DNA of 64,000 nt from Oryzias latipes. Its lineage: Eukaryota; Chordata; Actinopteri; Beloniformes; Adrianichthyidae. Numbering within the stretch: position 1 is the first letter of the stretch; the number at the start of each line of letters is the position of its first letter. Shown here piece by piece: positions 60,101-64,000 of the stretch. The stretch spans positions 9,968,015-10,032,014 of the forward strand of contig NC_019869.2 of the NCBI RefSeq assembly GCF_002234675.1. The letters are read 5' to 3'. The position numbers were made by a program, and so were the translations under genes. The notes under the pieces were generated by a model. It was given only the letters and a program-made list of their open reading frames with translations. It did not search any database and had not been told where the DNA came from.

Positions 60101-61631
60101 ACTTTGTGCTATTTTACTGCGAGGGGCTTTTTTATTGCCACTTTTGAAGAAAAAACTGGTAATACAGTATATTATTTAAAATATATATATTTTAACCTGT
60201 CCTTAAAGGCATTAAATGGCTAATCTGAGCAGTAAATTCGCCATAAAATTCTGAAGACTCTATTGCATGTATCAGACTGTATATGAGCAAAGGTCCTGCT
60301 GTCATTAATACTGCAAGTATTTTTTCATATTTTAGTATTTTCTCATTGAAGGCCCAGAACTGTGTGTATGCTAGTTCTGGCCCTAATCCTTTTTTAAATC
60401 TAACCAACAAAAGGTTTTTTTTAGTTAGGTTCCCAGTGGTCTTTTAATCATGATTTTTAGCCAAAAAAAAAAAAAAAAAGGTGTCTTTTTCATAGTTTCT
60501 GCAGAATAGCTGTCGTTTTCAGAAATTTCCCTCTGAGTTGTGGGCGGGACTGTTGGCGTGGAGTAAGCCTGAGCCCCTTTCCCTCCTCATTGCTGAGAGC
60601 TTTCTGTTTACACACTCTCCCACTAGTTTACAGCCCCTCACACCTCTAACCCAACAATACAGTTGTGACAAAAGTGGTGAGGAATATTGGAGCTATCCAG
60701 CTGTACAGTTTTGAGCCAGATGCCAGCTCAGACGAAGAAAACAAAAACATTAATGTATCCAGACGTCTAAAGTGGATGCATCAGAATGGAGTTTGTGGCC
60801 CGCCAAGCATATTTACTATGTCACAAATACTTTCTTTCTATTATTTTCAAACAGCCATTTTTATCTGCTCCTGAATCACAATAATTTGAAGAAATATTCA
60901 AAAATGCAATTTTAAGCTAAAATTTCTTAATATATGTCCTCTTTCCTGAGGAAAATGCCACAAGAACATGATCTTCAACGGAGTAGATCTTTAAGGGTGT
61001 GAAGAAAAGCAATGAAGGCAAATTAATAGATTAGATAAAGGGTGACTGTCTGCACAGACATGGTGATGATATGTAATTAGAACAGACTTGTTCCTGTTTT
61101 CTACTTATTAAAATCCGATGTGATCAAAGCAATACATAGTTGGAGGGGTAGTTTACTAGCAGCTATCAATTATAAAAAAAATATATTTAGTTATGTGCCG
61201 GGAAGTAATCGTCTCTTGAAATTTAAATACTATTTGTTTCAACATATTTGCCAATTTAATTACAGCTATTGGGTTTGTGTTTTCACAGGAGCTAGAGAGG
61301 GTGACGGCATTACAGACCAACCTGCAGCTGGCAGCAGTGATTTGCACTAACGCAAGAAGGTAATGCTTCCATTTTGTCCGTTATCTATTCCTGATTCAAA
61401 AGAGCTTCTCAAAAAGGCTCATTCAAACCTCCATCTGCATACCAATCAGAACCATGATCATTTTCTGTAATAAATTCTTTGTTTGATACTGATATGGAGC
61501 TTCTTTTGTGAAGGCAACTCAACGTGGCAAAAGCTGGGTTTACAGAGGCCAGCCTGGGTCTGCTAGCCAATCAGAGGAGACGACAACTGCTGACAGGCTT
61601 GCTCAAATCTCTAAGGACCATCAAAACATTG
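31280..61631 (+). CDS. vps50: VPS50 (CCDC132), EARP/GARP-II subunit, N-terminal part of seven exons
   Basis: Exons 31280-31312, 31735-31803, 41648-41770, 42598-42669, 47232-47285, 61289-61359 and 61514-61631 join to 540 nt, residues 1-180 of a protein that is about 964 residues in human. The product begins [19 protein letters not shown] and later has [39 protein letters not shown] and [20 protein letters not shown], all closely matching human VPS50 as recalled. This covers the start of the VPS54-N-like helical domain. VPS50 replaces VPS54 in the GARP-like complex with VPS51-53 to form EARP, which tethers vesicles for endocytic recycling, and is also used in dense-core vesicle sorting. The start has A at -3. 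The gene continues past the right edge. Introns 2 (9.8 kb) and 5 (14 kb) are filled with transposons. Confidence 0.97.
31735..31803 (+). CDS. vps50: vps50 exon 2
   Basis: Encodes residues 12-34, [20 protein letters not shown] then PSK. Acceptor TTTTGACAG, donor GTAAGG; phase 0 at both ends. GLKSPQES is identical to human as recalled; the rest is more variable, consistent with a disordered N-terminus. Confidence 0.95.
32298..32385 (+). mobile_element. SINE body fragment (vps50 intron 2)
   Basis: GTCTCTGCGTGGCCCTGCAATGGACC, then TGGGATAGGCTCCAGCATTCCCATGACCTCAAAAGGGATTAAG. It is a diverged 3' portion of the same SINE type as 16185-16306. Confidence 0.6.
32533..32590. repeat. Short dispersed-repeat relic
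   Basis: AACCTTTATTTAAACAGGTAAGCC plus CTTAATGACAATAACGGCC resembles the TTTATTTAACCAGGTAAG end of a common fish repeat, from recall only. No boundaries are visible. Confidence 0.35.
32591..33809. other. vps50 intron 2 sequence, nothing recognised
   Basis: AT-rich sequence with a TTTAGTAGAG direct duplication near 33003-33040. No exon fits between vps50 exons 2 and 3 in phase 0 with conserved residues. Confidence 0.45.
33810..34250 (-). mobile_element. Probable transposon or LTR fragment (vps50 intron 2)
   Basis: A purine-rich stretch with more balanced composition: GCAGCAGGTTTATTAGC, then GGGTCAGGCAGGGGTCAATAACGAG, GGGTAGTCAGGATCCAGG, AAATACAGAACATGGTCAGGAAATCC and a CCTCACTC-bearing region. 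The style matches non-autonomous LTR-like repeats common in fish, read in reverse. I could not define termini or a duplication, so this is tentative. Confidence 0.35.
34590..34873 (-). mobile_element. Family A MITE, copy 5 (vps50 intron 2)
   Basis: Reverse-oriented: AAGCTTGTTGGAAGTCCACAC, GGCATCTGATTGGTCAG, AGAACATGTTAGAAAAACG, AATGGCTATTCTGAC. It ends in two facing termini: CATTGACTGTAAATAAGAACTGGAC (34806-34830) and AGTCCAGTTGTCATAAACAGTCAATG (34848-34873), with TCAGTCCAGTTG tandemly duplicated. These facing termini show directly that the family ends are inverted repeats. Confidence 0.75.
35447..35530 (-). mobile_element. Family B repeat fragment
   Basis: AAAGACCCACTCCAATGGAATTGGTGTTTT...CATGTTCTTGTTG...CATAATGGAGGA is the reverse complement of the family B 3' end. 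Only the terminal 80 bp or so is recognisable. Confidence 0.5.
35531..38621. other. vps50 intron 2, mostly unrecognised; one balanced segment
   Basis: AT-rich overall. The segment 36380-36720 has more even base composition, no repeat signature and dense short palindromes (for example GCACCGCTGCACAGTGCTGC). It is a candidate conserved non-coding element but cannot be tested here. No vps50 exon is expected or seen. Confidence 0.4.
38641..38863 (+). mobile_element. Intact tRNA-derived SINE with 19-bp target duplication
   Basis: Head GGAGCCGGTTTAGCTCGTGC (A-box TTAGCTCGTGC-like) with GGTTCGACTCC (B-box) at about 38694-38704, then a body GGTTCCAAGCCCGGTTTGAG, GTTGCGTCAGGAAGGGCATC, GCGACTTGTTCGCTGTGGCG and GACTCCTGATGGGAGAAGCC, ending in GAAAGAGAAAAAG. 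Flanked by the perfect duplication TTTTTTAAATGTGTTTCAG at 38622-38640 and 38865-38883. The clean duplication and intact Pol III boxes indicate a fairly recent insertion. Confidence 0.93.
38942..39880 (-). mobile_element. Family B repeat, copy 5, split by a younger insertion
   Basis: The right-end block AAAGACCCACTTCAATGAAAATGG...TTTTTCTGATGATGGAGGAGG and GGGCCACAAGCTCCCTGCTCC run to 39170. The element resumes at about 39650 with TTTTGTTTTCCTCGTCTGAGC and the complement of the ATG-side coding block, then GGGCTGTAAGCTAGCGGGAGAG and TTCTGCAGAAACTATG. On the minus strand the frame reads [15 protein letters not shown], the family peptide. The intervening 39171-39640 is a separate element. Confidence 0.75.
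39171..39640 (-). mobile_element. 5'-truncated retroposon with ATTG-type tail, inserted in family B
   Basis: Begins with AATCAATCAATCAATGTAACTTTATTTATAAAGCACTTTTC, the complement of a typical LINE/SINE 3' end (GTGCTTTATAAATAAAG plus ATTG repeats). The inner part (39420-39600) has more balanced composition with an open minus frame but no domain I recognise. It interrupts the family B copy between its GATGCATCC and TTTTCCTCG blocks, so it is younger than that copy. Confidence 0.6.
39897..40283 (-). mobile_element. tRNA-headed SINE, near-complete copy
   Basis: On the minus strand: head GGTGGCTGAGTGGTTAGCGC and a B-box-like GGTTCAAGTCCCAGC, middle CCCAGCTGGGGGACC, CATGCGTGGGTTTTCTCC, CATCCAAAAACGTGC, AATTGGTTAATC, CACTACCCTGCGACAGACTG and the end CGTGACCCAGAAAGGGAATAAACGG. 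It provides the template for the fragments at 10330, 16185, 32298 and 43395. Confidence 0.85.
40283..40320. repeat. Perfect 16-bp hairpin at the SINE head
   Basis: AGACAATAATGTATAC (40283-40298), a 6-nt loop CTATAC, and the exact reverse complement GTATACATTATTGTCT (40305-40320). It abuts the tRNA-like head of the SINE on its 5' side. Confidence 0.9.
40321..41647. other. End of vps50 intron 2, nothing recognised
   Basis: AT-rich sequence with a 90-codon plus frame (40846-41118) that has no domain and no splice logic with vps50. It leads to the polypyrimidine tract and CCCACAG acceptor of exon 3. Confidence 0.45.
41648..41770 (+). CDS. vps50: vps50 exon 3
   Basis: Encodes residues 35-75: [41 protein letters not shown]. 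The region around VYFSxDSFD is a conserved VPS50 signature. The donor is GAG/GTCAGA, weak for a GT donor (C at +3). Phase 0. Confidence 0.95.
42598..42669 (+). CDS. vps50: vps50 exon 4
   Basis: Encodes residues 76-99: [20 protein letters not shown] then QQAA. Charged, heptad-like, the start of the helical/coiled-coil region. Acceptor TTTTTTTCTAG, donor GTAAGT; phase 0. Confidence 0.95.
42930..43690. mobile_element. Possible MITE-like unit with embedded SINE piece
   Basis: GTTTCCATTAAGTCATAACTTTGCGAATAAA near the left and TGTTTCCATTAAGAGAATTTATT near the right recall the ends of fish elements that carry GTTTCCATTA termini. Between them lie a CpG-richer segment (43190-43500) and a SINE piece. 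The termini are not a clean inverted repeat, so boundaries are uncertain. Confidence 0.35.
43395..43492 (+). mobile_element. SINE body fragment
   Basis: CCTGTCACAGGCTGCTGACC, TGTCCAGGGTGTGTCCCTCC, TTCGCCCAACAGTAGCTGGG, GCAGCCCCAGTGGGTTAAG. Same body order as 39897-40283 in the opposite orientation; headless and diverged. Confidence 0.6.
43935..44180 (+). mobile_element. tRNA-derived SINE (vps50 intron 4)
   Basis: A-box-like TGGTGCAGAGGTAGAG (43945-43960), B-box-like GGTTTGGTTCAAAT (43988-44001), then GGGCAGGACACTGAACTCC, GGTCCTGGTGGTTATAGGTT, CAGTCTGTGAATGTGTG and the end AAGGTAGAAAAGTGCTATAC. Homologous to 19555-19805, with the head better kept. No clear target duplication. Confidence 0.8.
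44181..46087. other. vps50 intron 4 sequence, nothing recognised
   Basis: Unremarkable AT-rich intron. Minus-strand frames around 44405-45415 have no recognisable domain. Confidence 0.45.
46088..46217. mobile_element. Foldback MITE with 33-bp arms
   Basis: Left arm 46088-46120 (GGATCGCCGATATCCGGAGT core) and right arm 46185-46217 (ACTCCGGAAATCGGCGATC core) are reverse complements at about 29 of 33 positions, around a 64-bp centre. CpG-rich against an AT-rich intron. Confidence 0.75.
46218..47231. other. vps50 intron 4 remainder
   Basis: AT-rich. A small palindrome TATATATACCGGTATATA lies near 47140. Ends at the TTTGTAG acceptor of exon 5. Confidence 0.5.
47232..47285 (+). CDS. vps50: vps50 exon 5
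   Basis: Encodes residues 100-117, [18 protein letters not shown], differing from human at only two positions as recalled. Acceptor TGCTTTGTAG, donor GTGAGA; phase 0 both sides. It is followed by a 14-kb intron. Confidence 0.96.
47286..48653. other. vps50 intron 5, left unique part
   Basis: Very AT-rich sequence without recognisable repeats or exon. Confidence 0.5.
49265..49378 (+). mobile_element. LINE-type 3' tail
   Basis: TTTATGATGTTATGTTTACTTTACAATTACTGGTATGAAGCCCACTGAGAC...GGGCTATATAAATAAAATTCAATTGAATTGAA. The first 60 bp or so are nearly identical to 57480-57540. Truncated tail of a LINE or LINE-dependent SINE. Confidence 0.7.
49936..51062. mobile_element. Non-autonomous hAT-like element, 1.13 kb
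   Basis: Termini TTAGGGTTGTGCCGATG and CATCGCCCAGCCCTAA (complement TTAGGGCTGGGCGATG). The flanks are TATATATA and TATATATG, but in a TA-rich setting so the duplication is weak evidence. The interior 50160-50760 is CpG- and GC-richer than the intron, includes a 13-C run near 50730, and has no transposase frame. Confidence 0.75.
51060..51153. repeat. TA microsatellite
   Basis: Interrupted TA/TG arrays between the hAT element and the LINE fragment. They produce spurious Tyr-Ile frames. Confidence 0.9.
51153..52361 (+). mobile_element. Rex6/Dong-type LINE, C-terminal ORF and 3' UTR
   Basis: Plus-strand frames encode the end of a restriction-like-endonuclease [64 protein letters not shown], then [20 protein letters not shown], a zinc-knuckle-like C-x2-C (tail [15 protein letters not shown] in a shifted frame at 51746-51801), then [20 protein letters not shown] with the D...D pair expected of the endonuclease. 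Frameshifts near 51500, 51750 and 51800 and a stop near 52116 show it is dead. The 3' UTR ends near CAGGCCTCTGGTAGAGGACC. 5' truncated. The clade name is from recall of the family. Confidence 0.85.
52362..53199. repeat. 0.84-kb direct duplicate block, copy 1
   Basis: Matches 58561-59396 in the same orientation from GTTTTTATATATAtagCAAAG to GGTGAAGCAAC, with roughly 18 differences by my count (about 98% identity). No transposase or reverse transcriptase frame. An open minus frame of 73 codons is preserved in both copies, with two substitutions. No polypurine tract or primer site is seen beside either copy, so it is not simply a pair of LTRs. Confidence 0.9.
53508..54479. other. vps50 intron 5, nothing recognised
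   Basis: AT-rich intron sequence between the nested insertion and the Tc1-like relic. Confidence 0.45.
54480..54620 (+). mobile_element. Relic of a Tc1/mariner transposase N-terminus
   Basis: One plus frame reads [20 protein letters not shown] and K-K-L-S, then a stop. This fits the helix-turn-helix region of Tc1-like transposases (V-R-D-x-I-I-D-L-H-K-A-G-x-G-Y-K-x-I-S-K-x-L). Flanking frames are broken and no catalytic DDE part is seen. Confidence 0.55.
54621..57359. other. vps50 intron 5, mostly unrecognised
   Basis: AT-rich with an A-rich, repeat-like segment at 55880-56260 that I cannot assign. A minus frame of 130 codons (56543-56935) has no domain, signal peptide or splice context. 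No vps50 exon: residues 117 and 118 join exactly from exon 5 to exon 6. Confidence 0.4.
57360..57540 (+). mobile_element. LINE-type 3' tail
   Basis: GGAGTTTTTCCTTACCGCAAAGGAGGGTCTAAGGGCAAGGATGCC, then GTTTAGTTTAG repeats and TGTTATGTTTACTTTACAATTACTGGTATGAAGCCC. Same family as 49265-49378 and the reverse of 22432-22612. A TAAATAAATAT simple run follows. Confidence 0.65.
57541..58560. other. vps50 intron 5, includes a CpG-richer segment
   Basis: 57900-58520 is more balanced and CpG-bearing (GGGCGGGATC, CCGTTCAGCGG, GAGCTCCGGTCGTCC) than its surroundings and ends where the second duplicate block begins. It looks like transposon-derived leader sequence, but I cannot assign it. Confidence 0.4.
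58561..59396. repeat. 0.84-kb direct duplicate block, copy 2
   Basis: Second copy of 52362-53199, 5.4 kb downstream in direct orientation. Begins GTTTTTATATATGTAGCAAAG and ends GAGGTGAAGCAAC. Flanks differ entirely from those of copy 1. Confidence 0.9.
59397..60419. other. vps50 intron 5, nothing recognised
   Basis: AT-rich, with a T-run of about 22 at 59617-59638. Confidence 0.5.
60420..60993 (+). mobile_element. Family B repeat, copy 6
   Basis: TTCCCAGTGGTCTTTTAATCATGATTTTTAGCC, GAGTTGTGGGCGGGACTG, then a frame without its [23 protein letters not shown] (about 60690-60749), with K-W-M-H-Q-N-G-V downstream. Ends AAAATGCCACAAGAACATGATCTTCAACGGAGTAGATCTTTAA. The best-preserved Y-S-F-E-P motif of the family. 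Confidence 0.75.
61289..61359 (+). CDS. vps50: vps50 exon 6
   Basis: Encodes residues 118-140: [20 protein letters not shown] then NAR plus two bases of the next Arg. Nearly identical to human as recalled. Acceptor TTTTCACAG, donor AAG/GTAATG; ends in phase 2. Confidence 0.96.
61514..61631 (+). CDS. vps50: vps50 exon 7 (last exon in the window)
   Basis: Completes Arg 141 and encodes residues 142-180: [39 protein letters not shown]. The acceptor TTCTTTTGTGAAG is weak; donor TTG/GTAGGG; ends in phase 0. The next exon is not in the remaining 2.4 kb, which is occupied by nested transposons. Confidence 0.95.
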
Positions 61632-62189
61632 GTAGGGTCAAAATTGGTAGCTTCCTTATATTGATTGCTTTCAGGTTAAATTTTTATGATGATGATTTGG
61701 AAGCTGTTAAACTCAGGTTAACCTTTCTCCAGTTGATGCTCACTCATGTTCCTCTCAGTTATTATTCAGGTTATTTCACTCCTTAGAGCAGGGGTTGGGA
61801 ACCTATGGCTCTTTTGATGGCCACATCTGGCCGGCAGACAAATCTTTAATCATAACATTTTTTTTCATCAGACCAGTCTTTCTTGGGCGGGATGTGATGC
61901 CAGAGGGGTGCGCAGTAGTAGCGGTGCTTGGAGAAAAATAAATCTGCGCCACTATTAGTTTACTATTATCCATTATTTCACAGAGTTTGTAGCAGCCGGG
62001 AACCTGCGAATTGCCGTCCCTGCAGATGCACGCTCCCGTCTCTTAGAAGGAGCGCAGCTGCTGGGGTGTGTGAGGAGGAAAGGGGGAGGGGTAGTGGGCA
62101 CAGGCAGCGAGGTGAAACGCGCAGATTGTCAAAACTTAGAACACGCTGCCCGTCGCATTCCACACACTGCAGCGTGTGAGTGTGTGTTT

Positions 62190-62362
62190 GGCTCCACGTC
62201 TGCATGTGAGTAGTCTTCTCACATCTAAAGAACATTAAGACCAACCTACGATCACGTGTAACAGATGAAAGTCTCAACGCCCGCATGAAGCTTAAACTCA
62301 CCATGGATCAACCAGAAAAGACCATCAGCAAATCCACCATGCAGCACCAGAAGTCACATTAA
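62190..62362 (+). pseudogene. hAT transposase C-terminal fragment
   Basis: The plus frame reads HLKNIKTNLRSRVTDESLNA, RMKLKLTMDQPEKTISKSTM, QHQKSH and stop. This fits the end of the hAT dimerisation domain (pattern S-x-x-x-x-I-K-T-x-L-R-x-x-x-x-D-E-x-L). The upstream catalytic part is absent. Confidence 0.7.
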
Positions 62363-62506
62363 TGCTAAGGAATACTCATCATTTATTAGCAACAGCATAA
62401 CAATGTTATTAAGAAGAATCCACATATTTATTGTACTTTAAAAGTGTTGAAATTGCACAAAATGCACACATTCAGTTGTATTTTTAGTTTTAAACATATT
62501 GTAGCG

Positions 62507-63573
62507 CAGCAGTCCCCAACCCCGCGGACCGGTACCGGTACCGGTACCGGTCTGTGGGTCATTTGGTATCGGGCCGCCCAGAAAGAATAGATAACTGACA
62601 TTACTTACGTTTTATTTATTTCGGAATCTGAAAGATGTTTTACTTTGAAAAATGACCCTATTCTCTGTTACATCCGTCTATGTCACTCTTAACGCAGGCC
62701 AAGGCGCTCGTCTCAGTCATGTGATAGGTTACCGCTAAAATAAATCCCAGGAGCTAGCAAAATGAATAAAAAATAAACGTCTTTGGAAAGTTTCTTTGCC
62801 AAGGGGAAAATGCCCAGCCAGGAGACAGAAGAGGAGCCCTCCACTCCCCAAAAAAGAGAAAGCTACATTTAATAGACAGTTTCAGGAGTCCTACTTAAAA
62901 TACAGATTTATCCAAATGGGAGATTCCCCCGCACCATTCAGCTTTGTGGTGAGTCGGATTTTTCATGCACTTATTTTGAAGGCAAGTTTAAACGTTATCA
63001 TAACGATTAGCGATCAGAGAGTGTTGCGAGCAGAGAGGACGTTGCTCATGTCATAATTGGTGTTTATTGTTATGTACAGAAAATACCACAGTTTTCATGC
63101 AGGTCATATCATGTCACTTTGTTGTACTGTAGTGTCAGTCACGTGCATGTTTAGCCTGCTGTCGGAGTCCCCCAGGCTGCAGCCAGGGGTTACTTTCGGA
63201 GCTGGTAGCACAGGCAATTATGGGAATCAATCCCCTTTGCCTGCTTTGGTCAAAAGAGGGTTGAGCATGGGTTTTTCTTTTTGCCTATGGGTCCTTTCAT
63301 CTGGCAGTTATGTTGTTTCACCCTTAGTTATTTCTTCCTGTTGTGTTTACTTCTTTTTAGCACCATGAGTGTGGTAAGGAGAGAGGATGATGACACCTGT
63401 GCGATGTACAATGTCTAGCGTGTCAAAATAAAAGCGCAGAGTACGGCTTATCACGTGTCTCTGCCTCTGTTGTAGCGTTGCAACAGTGTTTGTACACCAC
63501 ATATTATACGCTGGTTTGTGACTGTAGCCAAATTTCAAACCGGTCCGTGGTGCATAAAGGTTGGGGACCGCTG
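62507..63573. mobile_element. Inner hAT element, inserted in the solo LTR
   Basis: Termini CAGCAGTCCCCAACC and GGTTGGGGACCGCTG (complement CAGCGGTCCCCAACC). Target duplication TTGTAGCG (62499-62506) / TTGTAGAG (63574-63581), 7 of 8. The left part has a fourfold ACCGGT tandem (62528-62551). It carries the N-terminal relic of its transposase at 62796-62955. Confidence 0.9.
62796..62955 (+). pseudogene. hAT (ZBED-like) transposase N-terminal relic
   Basis: The frame contains R-Q-F-Q-E-S-Y-L-K-Y-R-F-I-Q-M-G-D-S-P-A and P-F-S-F. This resembles the stretch just before the BED-type zinc finger in ZBED/SCAND3-like hAT proteins (x-Y-x-x-S-Y-L-K-Y-G-F-x-x-x-G-D-x-x-x-P). The finger itself is missing. 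It lies within the inner hAT. Confidence 0.65.
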
Positions 63574-63574
63574 T

Positions 63575-63913
63575 TGTAGAGGACTGGGTGGCTGTTTGGT
63601 CGCGTTCTAAGTTCTAAGTTTTCTGAGTTCATTGAACGCATCAAGCAGAGATGCTGATTGGCCCTCAGTTCTGTCGCTCAGCCTGTTGTTGGGGAGTTTG
63701 GACCAATGGGGTTCATCTATGGGCCGAATAATGGAAATAGGAGGGCTGGCTGGGAGCGGTGGAACAAAAAGTTGGGAGAAGCGCTCTCGGTTGGAGATAT
63801 TCAGGAGTTGCTGAACAAGTTGTACGGTGTTGGTTACGGCCTGCAGTAAGCAGAATAAAGAACCTTAAAAGTGGTTAAATGTCAGTGCCTCAGTGTGGGA
63901 AAGGGACGCTACA
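63575..63913 (+). mobile_element. Solo-LTR-like unit, split at its 5' end by the inner hAT
   Basis: Starts TGTAG and ends GACGCTACA. The undamaged 5' end survives at 62500-62506 as TGTAGCG, the exact complement of the terminal CGCTACA, giving a 7-bp TG...CA inverted repeat. AATAAA lies at about 63853, as expected near an LTR poly(A) site. Outer flanks (ATAT / TTAT) give only a poor duplication. There is no internal retroviral or retrotransposon coding sequence. Confidence 0.65.
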
Positions 63914-64000
63914 TTATTGTATGGCTCTCATGAAATTACATTTTAAAAATATGTGGCGTTTATGGCTCTCTCGGCCAAAAAGGATCCCAACCCCTGCCTT

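Larger units (their letters stand above)
61789..63996. mobile_element. Outer hAT (Charlie-like) element (vps50 intron 7)
   Basis: Left terminus CAGGGGTTGGGAACC, right terminus GGATCCCAACCCCTG (complement CAGGGGTTGGGATCC). The left flank is CCTTAGAG (61781-61788); the right flank begins CCTT at 63997 and is then cut by the window end, consistent with an 8-bp duplication. Transposase remains lie at 62190-62362. The element is split by a solo-LTR-like unit. Confidence 0.85.

Noticed and set aside
47232..61359. A missing exon inside the 14-kb vps50 intron 5
   Set aside because: Exon 5 ends ...PSYVK and exon 6 begins ELERV, which are contiguous in human VPS50 as recalled, in phase 0.
1..64000. 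CRISPR arrays, operons or prokaryotic defence or toxin systems
   Set aside because: No regularly spaced identical repeats, no ribosome-binding-site-led gene clusters; the sequence is clearly vertebrate.

Overview
This is nuclear DNA of a ray-finned (teleost) fish. It is AT-rich and repeat-dense, and its protein-coding sequence is split into short exons with GT/AG borders. The interspersed repeats are types typical of teleosts: tRNA-derived SINEs, hAT-like MITEs, and RTE-, L2- and Rex6/Dong-type LINE fragments. I cannot name the species. There is no bacterial, phage, plasmid or CRISPR content.

Layout: 1-16.5 kb holds no gene I can support, only repeats and plain AT-rich sequence. At 16.69-26.95 kb lies a complete nine-exon gene on the + strand, hepacam2 (457 codons). 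It encodes a type I membrane protein with a signal peptide, three Ig-like domains, one membrane helix and a tyrosine-containing tail. At 27-31 kb is an intergenic stretch with a compound microsatellite and a 614-bp inverted-repeat element. From 31.28 kb to the right edge is the 5' part of vps50 (ccdc132): seven exons giving the first 180 residues of the EARP/GARP-II tethering subunit, spread over 30 kb because introns 2 and 5 are long and full of transposons. The remaining exons lie beyond the window. Just upstream of vps50 are a ZNF143/THAP11-type site and a CLEAR-type E-box.

The two genes are also neighbours in human (7q21). As I recall the human map they are divergent there, whereas here they are head-to-tail, which suggests a local inversion in one lineage. 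They do not form a functional unit: one is an adhesion/signalling receptor, the other an endosomal recycling factor.

Most of the remaining structure is mobile DNA, much of it nested. The clearest cases are vps50 intron 5 (a transposon inside a transposon holding LINE, hAT and duplicated blocks, 48.65-53.51 kb) and intron 7 (a hAT element containing a solo-LTR-like unit that is itself split by a second hAT, 61.79-63.996 kb). A TTAA-flanked family with at least six substantial copies (a seventh small fragment is likely) carries a small conserved reading frame with a Y-x-F-E-P motif and an acidic stretch. I found no evidence of a wholly new biological system; the best leads are that family, the conserved TxYxxI motif in the hepacam2 tail, the vps50 promoter motifs and the nested insertions.
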